Source: Rhabdochlamydiaceae bacterium (GTDB lineage: Bacteria > Chlamydiota > Chlamydiia > Chlamydiales > Rhabdochlamydiaceae). From it: a DNA stretch of 34,969 bases. A model generated the notes under the pieces. That model saw only the letters and a list, made by a program, of their open reading frames with translations. It ran no database searches and was not told where the DNA came from. Both the position numbers and the translations under genes were made by a program. Position 1 is the stretch's first letter. Every line of letters starts with the position of its first letter. The DNA lies in contig JAGOLG010000005.1 in NCBI GenBank assembly GCA_017994195.1, forward strand, positions 1 to 34,969, given 5' to 3'. Positions 1 to 8,413 of the stretch are shown here, piece by piece.

Positions 1-16
1 CATGAGTAACGGCTTT

Positions 17-256
17 TTATGCGCCTTTTTTCTTCTTAATGAAGTCGACAATATCGCCGACAGTTTTGAGTTTTTCAGCTTCTTCTTCAGAGATCTCAAA
101 GCCAAAACGCTCTTCGAACGTCATCACGAGCTCTGTAATATCAAGAGAGTCTGCATTGAGATCTTCAATGAACGACTTTTCTAAAGAGACATCGGCCGCA
201 TCGACGCCGAGTTGCTCGACTACGATGTCGATGACGTCTTTTTCAATAGATGACAT
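17..256 (-). CDS. acpP: Acyl carrier protein AcpP
   Basis: Small acidic carrier that holds growing acyl chains on a 4'-phosphopantetheine arm during type II fatty-acid synthesis in the cytoplasm. The 79-residue protein has the attachment motif ADSLD with the modified serine at residue 37, the usual place. I chose the ATG at 256 because the following residues (MSSIEKDV) match the family start and the AAGGA upstream lies 10 nt away. An ATG at 262 would add Met-Leu, but it sits only 4 nt from that AAGGA. It is the last visible gene of the fabH-fabD-fabG-acpP operon, 29 nt after fabG. The identity is certain; only the start is open. Confidence 0.97.
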   Translation of the reverse strand: MSSIEKDVIDIVVEQLGVDAADVSLEKSFIEDLNADSLDITELVMTFEERFGFEISEEEAEKLKTVGDIVDFIKKKKGA

Positions 257-285
257 AAGCATAATTTCCTTTACTTGTTATAGTT

Positions 286-1038
286 TTACATCACCATGCC
301 ACCATCCACCGTCAAAGTCTGACCGGTGATATAGTTGGACATTGGACTGGCTAAAAAAACTGCAGCATGTGCAATTTCTTCAACTAGCCCCAAGCGTCCC
401 ATGGGGATTTGTTTAAAAATCACTTCTTTCTGCGCATCGGTCAAAGCATCAGTCATAGACGTTTGAATAAAACCGGGCGCAATACAATTTACACAAATAC
501 CTCGACTTGCAACTTCTTTGGCAAGCGATTTTGTCATTCCTATCATCCCCGCTTTAGAAGCGGCATAATTGGTCTGGCCCGCATTGCCCATCAGCCCTAC
601 AACAGAAGAGATGTTAATCATCTTCCCCTTGCGGGCCTTCAGCATCGGTCGAACTAAAGCTTGGCACGTATTATAAACAGATTTGAGATTCACAGCAATA
701 ACGCGGTCCCAATCCTCTTCGCTCATCTTCATTAAAAGCCCATCAGCTGTAATTCCGGCATTATTGACGAGAATGTCAATAGTTCCCATCGCAGCTAAAA
801 CCTCAGAAATTGCCAGATCTACCGCTTTTTTGTCAGCGATATCAAGAAGTTTAAAAAGAAATTTTTGGCCGGCATCGGCTTGAGACTCCATCTCCTGGAC
901 AACTTGCAGTGCACGCTCGCAATTTGTTCCAAAAATAACAACAGAGGCTCCCTCTTTTGCATATGCTAAAGCAATCGCTTTTCCAATCCCGGCAGTCCCT
1001 CCGGTTACAAGAGCTACTTTACTTTCTAGCAGTTTCAT
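286..1038 (-). CDS. fabG: 3-oxoacyl-[acyl-carrier-protein] reductase FabG
   Basis: NADPH-dependent reduction of 3-oxoacyl-ACP to 3-hydroxyacyl-ACP, the first reductive step of each elongation cycle. The 250 residues form a classical short-chain dehydrogenase: cofactor glycine motif TGGTAGIG at 12-19, NNAG at 92-95, and the catalytic set N117, S145, Y158, K162 with normal spacing. It ends in the GG-rich tail (TVDGGMVM) seen in bacterial FabG. The start overlaps the end of fabD by 20 nt, which suggests coupled translation. Length and motifs are complete, with no sign of damage. Confidence 0.98.
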   Translation of the reverse strand: MKLLESKVALVTGGTAGIGKAIALAYAKEGASVVIFGTNCERALQVVQEMESQADAGQKFLFKLLDIADKKAVDLAISEVLAAMGTIDILVNNAGITADGLLMKMSEEDWDRVIAVNLKSVYNTCQALVRPMLKARKGKMINISSVVGLMGNAGQTNYAASKAGMIGMTKSLAKEVASRGICVNCIAPGFIQTSMTDALTDAQKEVIFKQIPMGRLGLVEEIAHAAVFLASPMSNYITGQTLTVDGGMVM

Positions 1039-1945
1039 TTAAAGACTCCAATTCCGATACTTTTTCAATGCTGATTGTCGGAGCCGTAGCACCGATTTTT
1101 TTATTCATGCCGGCAAGCGTTTTACCAGGACCCATCTCGATATAAAGATCAACACCTGTCTCTTCTATTTTTCGAATCCCTTGTTCCCAACGCGTAGGAG
1201 ATGCCACTTGATCGATTAAGTTTGAGCGGATTTCAGGAATTGTTTTAGCGAAATCTCCTGGGACATTCATGACAATTTCAATTGAGCTTTCTTCAAGTTG
1301 AGCAGACCGAAGCTGAGACTCTAATTTGAGCTGAGCAGACCGCATGAGCGGAGTGTGAAAAGCACCGGAAACCTCCAGTGGAAGAACCCTTCTTGCACCT
1401 TGAGCTTTTAATAATTCTTCTGCCACAGGCATCTGTGAAGTAAGCCCTGCAATCACAACCTGGCCCGGACAATTTAAATTTGCTATCCAAATGTTTTCAG
1501 GAAGGTGGGCTTTAACAACTTCAGGATCGAGCCCCAATACAACACGCATCGTGCTAGGCTTTTCCCCGCACGCTTCTTGCATGTAAGCGCCGCGTGCTGC
1601 CACAAGCTTTAGGCACTCGCTAAATGAAATCTTCTCCGCTGCAAAAAGAGCCGTATACTCGCCTAAACTAAGACCTGCGCAAACAAATGGAGTCAAATTT
1701 GGAAACTGCTCTCTCACTGTTTTTAAGATGGCAGCTGATGTAATAAAAATGGCCGGCTGGCTATTCTTTGTCTGCGAAAGCTCTTCCATAGGACCTGAAA
1801 AAATCAGTTCTTTCATATTTTGAGAGAGCACATCGGATGCCTCTTCAAACATCTCACGAGCAACGGAAAAAGCTTCGTAAAAATCTTTGCCCATTCCAAC
1901 AACTTGCGCGCCCTGTCCAGGAAAAATAAATGCTTTTTTACTCAT
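1019..1945 (-). CDS. fabD: Malonyl-CoA:ACP transacylase FabD
   Basis: Moves the malonyl group from malonyl-CoA to ACP, supplying the two-carbon donor for chain elongation. The 308-residue protein starts with the family signature FPGQGAQ (8-14). The nucleophile is S93 in GLSLGEY, the malonate-binding arginine is R118, and the catalytic histidine is H197 in GAFHTP. The usual GHSLG is GLSLG here: the residue before the serine is leucine instead of histidine, which should not abolish activity because the catalytic histidine is H197. It overlaps fabH by 8 nt upstream and fabG by 20 nt downstream, as part of a compact operon. Confidence 0.98.
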   Translation of the reverse strand: MSKKAFIFPGQGAQVVGMGKDFYEAFSVAREMFEEASDVLSQNMKELIFSGPMEELSQTKNSQPAIFITSAAILKTVREQFPNLTPFVCAGLSLGEYTALFAAEKISFSECLKLVAARGAYMQEACGEKPSTMRVVLGLDPEVVKAHLPENIWIANLNCPGQVVIAGLTSQMPVAEELLKAQGARRVLPLEVSGAFHTPLMRSAQLKLESQLRSAQLEESSIEIVMNVPGDFAKTIPEIRSNLIDQVASPTRWEQGIRKIEETGVDLYIEMGPGKTLAGMNKKIGATAPTISIEKVSELESLNETARK

Positions 1946-2936
1946 GCGTTAAAACAGCCGCTCCCCATGTTAATCCTGATCCAAAAGCTGTTAGCAAGAT
2001 ATTTTCTCCTGCCTCAATGTTCTTTTCACGGAGCAGTTCATCTAAAGCAATCCCCAGCGATGAGGCCGACGTATTGCCATACTTATGAATCGTCACAAAA
2101 ACTTTTTCTGATGGAACATTAAAACGCTTAGCTAGCGATTCAATGATCCGTAAATTCGCTTGATGCGGCACAAACCATGAAATATCGCTTTCTGAGAGCC
2201 CCGATTTTTCAATCGATTCTTTAGAGGCAGATTCCATGCGTCTGACTGCATGCTTAAAGACCTCTTTTCCTTCCATCCGCAGATAGTGAAGGTTGTCTGC
2301 AACCGTTTTTTCACTGGATGGATTTCTAGAACCCCCGCCTGGTAGAACCAACAGCTGCGCCTGCTCGCCATCGGCGCCCAGCGTTACATCGCGCACGAGT
2401 AGTCCCTTCCCTTCAGATGAAATCACAGCCGCTGACGCTCCATCCCCGAATAAGACACAGGTATTACGGTCTTTATAATCGACAATCGAAGAGAGTTTTT
2501 CAGAAGCAACGATCAAGATGTTTTTATATACTCCTGATTCAATAAAAGCCTTCGCAATCCCCATCGCATAAAGAAACCCCGTACAGGCCGCTTGGATATC
2601 CATAGCTGCAGCTTTATGGGCCCCTATCTGCTTTTGAATTAGACATGCCGTACTTGGAAACGCATAATCCGGTGTGATCGTCGCAAACAAGATCATATCA
2701 AGCTCTCCGGCAGGGCATCCTGACGCTTCCAAAGCCTTTAAAGCAGCATCCCGCCCCATATCAGAGGTGAACTCATCACTGCGTGCTAAGCGTCGCTCTT
2801 TCATTCCCGTACGAGTGACAATCCACTCGTCGCTGGTTTCGACCATCTTTTCCAGGTCTTGATTCGTGAGGATTTTTTCCGGGAGATAGCTCCCTGTTCC
2901 TCTAATTTTTGCTTGAATTCTACTATTTTTTTGCAT
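1938..2936 (-). CDS. fabH: 3-oxoacyl-ACP synthase III FabH
   Basis: Starts fatty-acid synthesis by condensing acetyl-CoA with malonyl-ACP. The 332-residue protein has the thiolase-fold catalytic triad C118 (AACTG), H258 (PHQAN) and N288 (GNTS). It carries about 8 more N-terminal residues than most FabH proteins, and no later in-frame ATG exists. No clear Shine-Dalgarno sequence precedes the ATG; a TATACT box 9 nt upstream (2945-2950) hints at a very short leader, but no good -35 box goes with it. It is the first gene of the fab operon and diverges from the gene at 3116. Confidence 0.97.
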   Translation of the reverse strand: MQKNSRIQAKIRGTGSYLPEKILTNQDLEKMVETSDEWIVTRTGMKERRLARSDEFTSDMGRDAALKALEASGCPAGELDMILFATITPDYAFPSTACLIQKQIGAHKAAAMDIQAACTGFLYAMGIAKAFIESGVYKNILIVASEKLSSIVDYKDRNTCVLFGDGASAAVISSEGKGLLVRDVTLGADGEQAQLLVLPGGGSRNPSSEKTVADNLHYLRMEGKEVFKHAVRRMESASKESIEKSGLSESDISWFVPHQANLRIIESLAKRFNVPSEKVFVTIHKYGNTSASSLGIALDELLREKNIEAGENILLTAFGSGLTWGAAVLTHE

Positions 2937-3062
2937 GGGAACTCAGTATACCTGGATGTCCTAAAAAAGACCACCCCTATAGATATTTTTTGACAATGCC
3001 TTACAAAAACCCTTCCATTACAAAATGTAGTAATGAAACAACAAATTGTAGTTTCAATTTTC

Positions 3063-3091
3063 TTTAAAAAAACTCTCTTTTGGGGTATAAT
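3063..3091 (+). promoter_or_regulatory. Candidate sigma70-type promoter for the 3116 gene
   Basis: A perfect TATAAT at 3086-3091 lies 17 bp after TTTAAA at 3063-3068 (4 of 6 matches to the -35 consensus). Expected transcription start is near 3098, giving a leader of about 18 nt that contains AGAGG (3105-3109), 6 nt before the GTG start codon at 3116. The spacing of all elements is coherent. Confidence 0.55.
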
Positions 3092-3115
3092 GATCCCCAA
3101 CTTTAGAGGCAAATC

Positions 3116-4657
3116 GTGATTAATGCAAATCTTCCATTTCGTGTTACATCTCTAACAGAAAAGGCGCTTCTTAATACTTTTTTTTTGAATGCGCTCGAGC
3201 CTCCTGAATGCATCAAATGCAAAATCGAATCCATAGATAATTCTGTTTTGAAATCTTGTGCCTTAGCAGCCGCAAATAACGTCGATCTTTATTCTAGTCC
3301 TCTAAATAAGAGCTACGTTCATATCGGAACAAAACCTATAAAAGCCGCTATAAGAGTGGCTTATATGGCTTTTGTTACACTTACAATTTCCTCTTTGGAC
3401 TTAATAGTTGATGGAAGTCTGGGACTTAAAAGTTACCTTCTTTATAAGGTTGCAATTTATAACCTTAAAGACCCAAAGCCTGAATGGAATAAGACAAAAA
3501 AATATGCAGAAGCTTGTTTGACGGATTTAACTATCTTTCTCAAAGGAGCCTTATGCAGCACTTGCATTGTCTTAGGTTCTCTTTACTCGTTAAATTGTTT
3601 TAGATTAACAACATTTTTTATGGGTAAGTGCACCCTTTCACCCATAGAGTCTGTCGTGCACGGTGTGTTTTCAGGAGTAGCTTTTTTTTTAGCTTCAATG
3701 TTTATGGGAAGCATGGGTCTGGCATTTGCTCTTCCTCAAATGATTGCTAGAAAAGATGAAAAAACAGGAATGTTTTTAGCCCTATCTCTACGGAATCTTT
3801 TAGGCTTGGTTGACACTAATGGAAGTCTATTATCTTTTTCTAATGCAGACCAAATACAATTTACACAAAAAGACAATAATATAACTTTCTATGACGAATC
3901 TTTAGAGCATCTAAAAGCGCTAGTTATTCATGCTGAAATTCAATTGATAGATGCAGTGCGTAGGGCTAACATTTACTTAAATAATGAAAAAAAGCCTTCG
4001 ATTGACTTTAGCTACCCATTTGATGGCATTTTTGTCGCAAATCACCTTAAACAACACATTCCGAATCTGCACCCAAATCTTATCAAAGAACTCGAACGCA
4101 TGGATCAAAAGGTTAAAATTCTTAGAAAGCTCCATATGTCAGCACGTATGTTAGCGGTCGGAACATTGCCAATTGACCCTCTTACTTCTTTTTTTGACAA
4201 ACCTCTTCCATCTTTTATTAAACGGGAGGATTATAAAAGAATTTTTCGTACTGGAGTACCAGATAATTTGCCAGATTTTATTATACCGCTAGATCCTAAT
4301 GAAAAAGCTTCTGGCTTAACCCTGTACGAAAACTTTAAACAAAACTTACGCATCAACAAATGGTACTTAGAGAAAGGTGCTAGAACTGATTTAATCTCTC
4401 CTTTTGCCTTACTAGGCCTCGAGGAGGCTTGTTCACACGCAGATTATAAAGAAGCAAAAAAACAATACCTTAAGAGTTTACACCCTGATAAAAACGGCAG
4501 TTCAGAAGAGTCAAAAGAGCTCTTTACTTACCTAAGGCAACAGGTTTTGGCTAAAATAGAACCAATTTTTAAAGATAAAGGAATACAAAATGACGAATTC
4601 AATAGAATTAGCCCACGCAATGTTCAACATAGCCAGAACAGGCTTTACCTTTGCTGA
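3116..4657 (+). CDS. Multi-pass membrane protein with C-terminal J-domain-like module
   Basis: Unrecognised 513-residue protein. It starts at GTG, supported by AGAGG 6 nt upstream and a promoter just before. Three hydrophobic stretches (about 78-98, 140-160, 180-210) indicate membrane insertion; a hydrophilic middle part follows. The C-terminal part (about 427-478) reads like a J domain: a leading FALLGL, a basic helix (YKEAKKQYLKSL), then the Hsp70-contacting tripeptide H456-P457-D458 followed by KN. J domains stimulate DnaK/Hsp70 ATPase, so the inference is that this protein recruits DnaK to a membrane. Whether the tail faces the bacterial or the host cytosol (as for an inclusion protein) cannot be told. 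Its last 68 nt overlap the next gene. The J-domain reading is moderately sure; the rest is unknown. Confidence 0.8.
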   Translation: MINANLPFRVTSLTEKALLNTFFLNALEPPECIKCKIESIDNSVLKSCALAAANNVDLYSSPLNKSYVHIGTKPIKAAIRVAYMAFVTLTISSLDLIVDGSLGLKSYLLYKVAIYNLKDPKPEWNKTKKYAEACLTDLTIFLKGALCSTCIVLGSLYSLNCFRLTTFFMGKCTLSPIESVVHGVFSGVAFFLASMFMGSMGLAFALPQMIARKDEKTGMFLALSLRNLLGLVDTNGSLLSFSNADQIQFTQKDNNITFYDESLEHLKALVIHAEIQLIDAVRRANIYLNNEKKPSIDFSYPFDGIFVANHLKQHIPNLHPNLIKELERMDQKVKILRKLHMSARMLAVGTLPIDPLTSFFDKPLPSFIKREDYKRIFRTGVPDNLPDFIIPLDPNEKASGLTLYENFKQNLRINKWYLEKGARTDLISPFALLGLEEACSHADYKEAKKQYLKSLHPDKNGSSEESKELFTYLRQQVLAKIEPIFKDKGIQNDEFNRISPRNVQHSQNRLYLC

Positions 4658-5654
4658 AGACTCAATTAAAACTTCTGGCAAAGTTCAAAAATTCATCCTG
4701 GCCTTAGATGCTGTAGCGACTTGTTTCAATGGCTGGCAAGTCTATAATGCGTATAAGAAAAAAAATAGAATCGAGCATATTCTCCAACCAAAAATGTTTT
4801 ATGGAAAAGTAGCCGTGAGCGGATTGGCTCTTCTGGGAGTTGCAGCTTGTGTCATCAAAGGTACAAATCATGCCTTTGCCCCAAAAATCGACTTAAGCGC
4901 TTTGATCCCTTCAGAAGCTGCGGGCCACTTAACAGCTTGCTGGAAAAGGCCTTTATTAAATGATCTCGTTCGAGGACTCTTTTTCGTCAGAATCGTTCTT
5001 AATCTTGGTCTTGCAAAACTTGGAGCAGAACCCTCTCAATCAATTTTAAACTCTATTCTCATGGGCGCATCTCTTGCTAAGATGTCTTGGACCCCGTGGA
5101 TCCAGATTACTCGAACATCTTTAAAGCCCTTTGAAACAATGAACTTCAATGTGACCGAAGGTGGATCATTAGAGGATTTTAAAAATGCGGTCAGCGAACT
5201 TAAATCAACCTTCTATCTTAAAACAACCTCTCAGGACACTTCCGATTTAACATCAAAGATAAAATCAGTTTATGAATATAGCTCAAATATATTTCATAAC
5301 AGTTCCTGGTCTCGGTTTTGGGAGGTCACTGCTAATCAAGTAACAAATAAAGAAGATTACAGCAGCAAACTTAAAGAAAAAGCTACTGGTGAGAACGTAA
5401 GAGAAGCGATATCTTTTATTATTACTTCGATATTTAAGAAATTGCTTGGGAATCGAAACCACCTAAGAGCTAGCTCTGTATTGATTTATGAAGCTCGCCT
5501 CGCATCAGACAATATAACTATAAAATTACCATTCGTCGAATTTGTTAAAGCAAAGCTTTTTCATAGCGATAAAATATGGAAGAGCGGCTTCTTCTCTGGC
5601 GGAAAATTCAACGACTATTCTAAATGGATTGCGGTTCGTCTTTTCGGAAGATAA
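4590..5654 (+). CDS. Hypothetical protein, probable membrane association
   Basis: Unrecognised 354-residue protein. Its ATG lies inside the last 68 nt of the upstream J-domain gene in another frame, but AAAGGA stands 7 nt before it, so the start is well supported and the two genes are probably translated from one mRNA. A hydrophobic stretch at about 71-90 (VAVSGLALLGVAACVI) is the clearest membrane candidate; a weaker one follows near 125-140. The C-terminal half is hydrophilic and lysine-rich, with no motif I know. It may work together with the J-domain protein; this is inferred only from the overlap. Confidence 0.72.
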   Translation: MTNSIELAHAMFNIARTGFTFAEDSIKTSGKVQKFILALDAVATCFNGWQVYNAYKKKNRIEHILQPKMFYGKVAVSGLALLGVAACVIKGTNHAFAPKIDLSALIPSEAAGHLTACWKRPLLNDLVRGLFFVRIVLNLGLAKLGAEPSQSILNSILMGASLAKMSWTPWIQITRTSLKPFETMNFNVTEGGSLEDFKNAVSELKSTFYLKTTSQDTSDLTSKIKSVYEYSSNIFHNSSWSRFWEVTANQVTNKEDYSSKLKEKATGENVREAISFIITSIFKKLLGNRNHLRASSVLIYEARLASDNITIKLPFVEFVKAKLFHSDKIWKSGFFSGGKFNDYSKWIAVRLFGR

Positions 5655-5716
5655 ATTAGAAATCTTCCTGAACGATATTGAACGAAAGTCGGAAGTTATG
5701 CGATAACAGAAGAAGT

Positions 5717-5983
5717 ATGAAAAAATTCATCGTCATGTTTCTGATGTTGGCATTCCTTTCGACGTCTTCAACAATTGCCAACGACACCATTGAGGAAGGA
5801 TGGAAAGAAGACACCGAAGCTCTTTGGCATACAGGATCAGGAGCTCATGACGGAGCCAGCACAGCAATTAGCGCCACGATGATCGGCTGGGGCGTAGGAT
5901 TAGCTCTTGGAATCGCTATTTTAGCGGCCGTTCTTCATCAAAGCAACGGCGGAAACGGGCATAGTCACTGCGGTGGAAATTAA
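5717..5983 (+). CDS. Small exported membrane protein with Gly/His-rich tail
   Basis: An 88-residue protein with a signal peptide (MKKFIVMFLMLAFLSTSS, probably cut near the Ala-Asn at 20-21), an acidic linker (EEGWKEDTEALW), a glycine-rich hydrophobic segment at about 52-72, and the short tail NGGNGHSHCGGN. The tail holds two histidines and a cysteine and could bind a metal, which is speculation. I chose the ATG at 5717, not the TTG at 5678, because the signal peptide begins there. The gene after next (6650) has the same plan: signal peptide, linker, hydrophobic segment, His-rich end. The family is not recognised. Confidence 0.65.
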   Translation: MKKFIVMFLMLAFLSTSSTIANDTIEEGWKEDTEALWHTGSGAHDGASTAISATMIGWGVGLALGIAILAAVLHQSNGGNGHSHCGGN

Positions 5984-6653
5984 ACGTTTAGTTTTTTTAC
6001 TTTTAGCAATCTCCTCTCTTTGGGCAAAAGAGAGTTGTTTTTTCATTCCCCCAAAAGGTTGGGAAATCGCTGATCCTAAAATGCTCGCGCCAAGCGTCGA
6101 CATCTGTTTTTTAGGAAAAAGCTCAAAAGGACTTGCTCCAACGATTAATCTGGCGACAGAAGTTGTCGATGTCTCTTTGGATGCTTACATTGAAGAAGTC
6201 CGAAAAATTCACAGTGCTGATCCTAATTGCCGGTGGAGGGATCTAGGAAAGTTCACTGCGCGTATCGGAAATGGCAGATTAATGGAGCTTGAAACTCCGA
6301 CAGAGTTTGGAGCGGCGCGGATGGTTCAATTGGTTGTGATTAAAGAGAGCGTTGCTTACATATTAACAGCTGCTGCACTCAAAGAGGAGTTTTCGAAGTA
6401 CTATAAGACGTTTGATGCAGCGCTCCGTTCGCTTCAATCTTCTTCCAATCTAGTTGAAGCTTATCCTTCTAAAGAACTGAAAACACTCATTGACGCTCTT
6501 TTACAGAAAAAAGAATCTTGCTTGGAGTTTGAGGCAATTTGGAAACCTTTTGAAAATAAAATCATCAATGACTTTACGGAAATGGGTCCCTACTGGCAAA
6601 TTCTATTACTCAGTGAAATACGAACGCAACTCTTAACCTTGAGGTCGCAATGA
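5973..6653 (+). CDS. Exported hypothetical protein
   Basis: A 226-residue protein starting at GTG inside the last 11 nt of the previous gene. The N-terminus (KRLVFLLLAISSLWAKES) is a signal peptide with cleavage expected after WAK or nearby. The body starts with FFIPPKGWEIAD and continues as an alternating hydrophobic pattern with conserved-looking aromatic and glycine positions. It resembles small periplasmic proteins of the PsbP/DcrB-like fold, but this is an impression from the N-terminal pattern only. It shares a 4-nt ATGA overlap with the next gene, so it is part of a tightly coupled envelope operon. The function is unknown. Confidence 0.7.
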   Translation: MEIKRLVFLLLAISSLWAKESCFFIPPKGWEIADPKMLAPSVDICFLGKSSKGLAPTINLATEVVDVSLDAYIEEVRKIHSADPNCRWRDLGKFTARIGNGRLMELETPTEFGAARMVQLVVIKESVAYILTAAALKEEFSKYYKTFDAALRSLQSSSNLVEAYPSKELKTLIDALLQKKESCLEFEAIWKPFENKIINDFTEMGPYWQILLLSEIRTQLLTLRSQ

Positions 6654-6949
6654 AAAAATGGATTGGAATCGTGACAGGCGCTTTGTGTGTTTTGTCATCT
6701 TCTCTTATCGCAGATGAAGCTCCAGAGCTTGCAGCTGAGCCTGCAGTACAATCTGCGGAAGAAGCAGCAGCACCCGCTGAACTTGGAGATACAGAGCAAG
6801 CCCCTAAACAAGTTGGAAAAGCCTCTGTTGATTCAACAAATGCAGCTAAAAGCAGCAAGACAACAAAATACGTTCTTGCAGCAGGCGCTGTCGTCATCGC
6901 TGTTACAGCAATTATTTTAGTCTCACGGCATCATGGCCGCCACCCTTAA
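6650..6949 (+). CDS. Small exported membrane protein with Ala/Glu-rich linker and His-rich tail
   Basis: A 99-residue protein: signal peptide (MKKWIGIVTGALCVLSSSLIA, probable cut before DEAPEL), an acidic Ala/Glu/Pro-rich linker of about 50 residues, a transmembrane segment (YVLAAGAVVIAVTAIILV, about 76-93), and the basic tail SRHHGRHP. The linker is low-complexity and probably unstructured. The start is set by the ATGA overlap with the preceding stop. Architecture parallels the 5717 product, but the sequences are not clearly homologous. A perfect terminator-type hairpin follows 10 nt after its stop. Confidence 0.65.
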   Translation: MKKWIGIVTGALCVLSSSLIADEAPELAAEPAVQSAEEAAAPAELGDTEQAPKQVGKASVDSTNAAKSSKTTKYVLAAGAVVIAVTAIILVSRHHGRHP

Positions 6950-7451
6950 TTTTTTTAGAAGAGGGAGAAATTTTCTCCCTCTCTTTTTATTTCTCTGGGG
7001 CTGCAGTCCATCTTCAGAGTGGCAAGTTTCCCATCAAAAAGGATCTCAAAAAGAGTTTAACTCCTCTAGACTTTCCTACCCAATCCGTGATAAAGTTAAT
7101 GGCATTGGGGTCGAAATGGTCTATGTAAAAAATAATCTTAGGACTTATCTTGAGGTTCATTCTCAGACAATACCTCCTTATAAAAACAATCCAAAAGAAG
7201 CCCTTGTCCGGATTAAAACCGACGAAAAAACGATCCATGGCATTGCTCATCGACATGAAGGCGGACAGCGAGCAACGCTACCAGCCGACCTCCAAGACAT
7301 TTTGGTGGATAATCTTCTAAAAGGCTCTACTGTGACGCTCGAGCTGATCGGATATACCACAACTCTAGATCCTCGTGACTTTGGTCTCGTCTATCAAGAG
7401 ATGCAAAAAGCTCCTATAAACATTCCCATTCAACTTCCTTTTAAACTCTAA
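6933..7451 (+). CDS. Putative lipoprotein
   Basis: A 172-residue protein whose ATG lies inside the last 17 nt of the preceding gene. The N-terminus has a basic n-region (RRGR), a short hydrophobic core ([10 protein letters not shown]) and a lipobox-like WGC with the cysteine at residue 24, so it is probably lipidated and membrane-anchored. Tryptophan at -2 is unusual. The remaining 148 residues belong to no family I recognise. A 10-bp inverted repeat with a following T-run (6960-6989) lies within the signal-peptide codons, so expression could depend on readthrough. The next gene, tal, starts 8 nt after the stop. Confidence 0.68.
   Translation: MAATLNFFRRGRNFLPLFLFLWGCSPSSEWQVSHQKGSQKEFNSSRLSYPIRDKVNGIGVEMVYVKNNLRTYLEVHSQTIPPYKNNPKEALVRIKTDEKTIHGIAHRHEGGQRATLPADLQDILVDNLLKGSTVTLELIGYTTTLDPRDFGLVYQEMQKAPINIPIQLPFKL
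6960..6989 (+). terminator. Intrinsic-terminator-like hairpin inside the lipoprotein gene start
   Basis: AGAGGGAGAA at 6960-6969 pairs perfectly with TTCTCCCTCT at 6973-6982 across a 3-nt loop, followed by CTTTTTA. It stands 10 nt after the stop codon of the 6650 gene, the normal place for a terminator of that gene, but it also encodes residues 10-19 of the putative lipoprotein. Structure and T-run are seen directly; activity is inferred. Confidence 0.65.
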
Positions 7452-7459
7452 AGGCTTAT

Positions 7460-8413
7460 ATGAATCAGCTTGAAGAACTCAAACAAATGACCACCATCGT
7501 CGCAGACACCGGCGAGATTGAAGAGATCAAAAAACACCATCCGACCGATGCTACTACAAACCCTTCCCTCATATTGGCAGCTTCGACCAAGCCTGAATAT
7601 CAATTCCTCATTGAAGAAGCACTCAGCTTCGGCCGTAAAAAGGGAAAAAATCGTTTAGAGCAGCTCTCCCATGCGTTTGATAAGGTGTGCGTGAATTTCG
7701 GCTTAGAAATCTTAAAAATCGTACCAGGAAGAGTTTCGACAGAAGTCGATGCGCGCCTCTCCTTTGATATCATAGGATCTGTGCAAAAAGCCCGCGAGCT
7801 GATCTCTCTTTATGAATCGGCAGGCATCGATCGAAAGCGCATCCTCATTAAGCTAGCATCGACATGGGAAGGGGCGCAGGCTGCTTTCCATCTTGAAAAA
7901 GAAGGCATCCACTGTAATATGACTTTGATGTTTAGCCTTGCGCAAGCGATTGCTTGTGCAGATGTCCATGCTACCCTTATCTCCCCTTTTGTCGGACGGA
8001 TTCTAGATTGGTACAAGAAAAATGAAGGGAAAGAATATTCCGGAGCCAACGATCCGGGAGTTGTTTCTGTCACGCAGATTTATCATTATTACAAAAAGTT
8101 TGGGATCAAGACTCAGATCATGGGAGCTTCTTTCCGTAATAAAGATGAAATCACAGAGCTTGCTGGATGCGATCTTTTGACGATTGCCCCCAAACTCTTA
8201 GATGAGCTCCGCGCTTCAGAGCTGCCTATAACTCGCAAGCTTGATCCTGCACATTCCCATAAAATGGATCTTGCACATCTCAAGGTTGATGAGAAAACGT
8301 TCCGTTGGATGCTTTGTGATAATGCGATGGCCGGAGAAAAACTCCATGAAGGGATCCGTAACTTTGCTAAAGACGTTGTCAAGTTAGAGCAGCTTCTCTC
8401 TAGCCGTCTGTAA
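7460..8413 (+). CDS. tal: Transaldolase
   Basis: Non-oxidative pentose phosphate enzyme that transfers a dihydroxyacetone unit from sedoheptulose 7-phosphate to glyceraldehyde 3-phosphate. The 317 residues match the TalB class in length and motifs: D16 in the first strand (IVADTGE), the TTNPSL segment, the Schiff-base lysine K131 in LIKLAS, and the NMTLMFS stretch. AAAGG lies 5 nt before the ATG. In Chlamydia tal sits next to rpoC. Here it is on the opposite strand and separated from rpoC by an ABC exporter, and it follows the lipoprotein gene by 8 nt, so it is probably co-transcribed with the envelope genes. Confidence 0.97.
   Translation: MNQLEELKQMTTIVADTGEIEEIKKHHPTDATTNPSLILAASTKPEYQFLIEEALSFGRKKGKNRLEQLSHAFDKVCVNFGLEILKIVPGRVSTEVDARLSFDIIGSVQKARELISLYESAGIDRKRILIKLASTWEGAQAAFHLEKEGIHCNMTLMFSLAQAIACADVHATLISPFVGRILDWYKKNEGKEYSGANDPGVVSVTQIYHYYKKFGIKTQIMGASFRNKDEITELAGCDLLTIAPKLLDELRASELPITRKLDPAHSHKMDLAHLKVDEKTFRWMLCDNAMAGEKLHEGIRNFAKDVVKLEQLLSSRL

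Noticed and set aside
4590-4657. Possible frameshift joining the 3116 and 4590 genes into one protein
   Set aside because: The second gene has its own AAAGGA at 7 nt from its ATG, and the first continues past its J-domain-like region to a normal stop. Two overlapping genes explain it without an error, though resequencing would settle it.
5646-5668. Inverted repeat GGAAGAT/ATCTTCC at the end of the 4590 gene
   Set aside because: The stem is only 7 bp with a 9-nt loop and no T-run follows; not convincing as a terminator.
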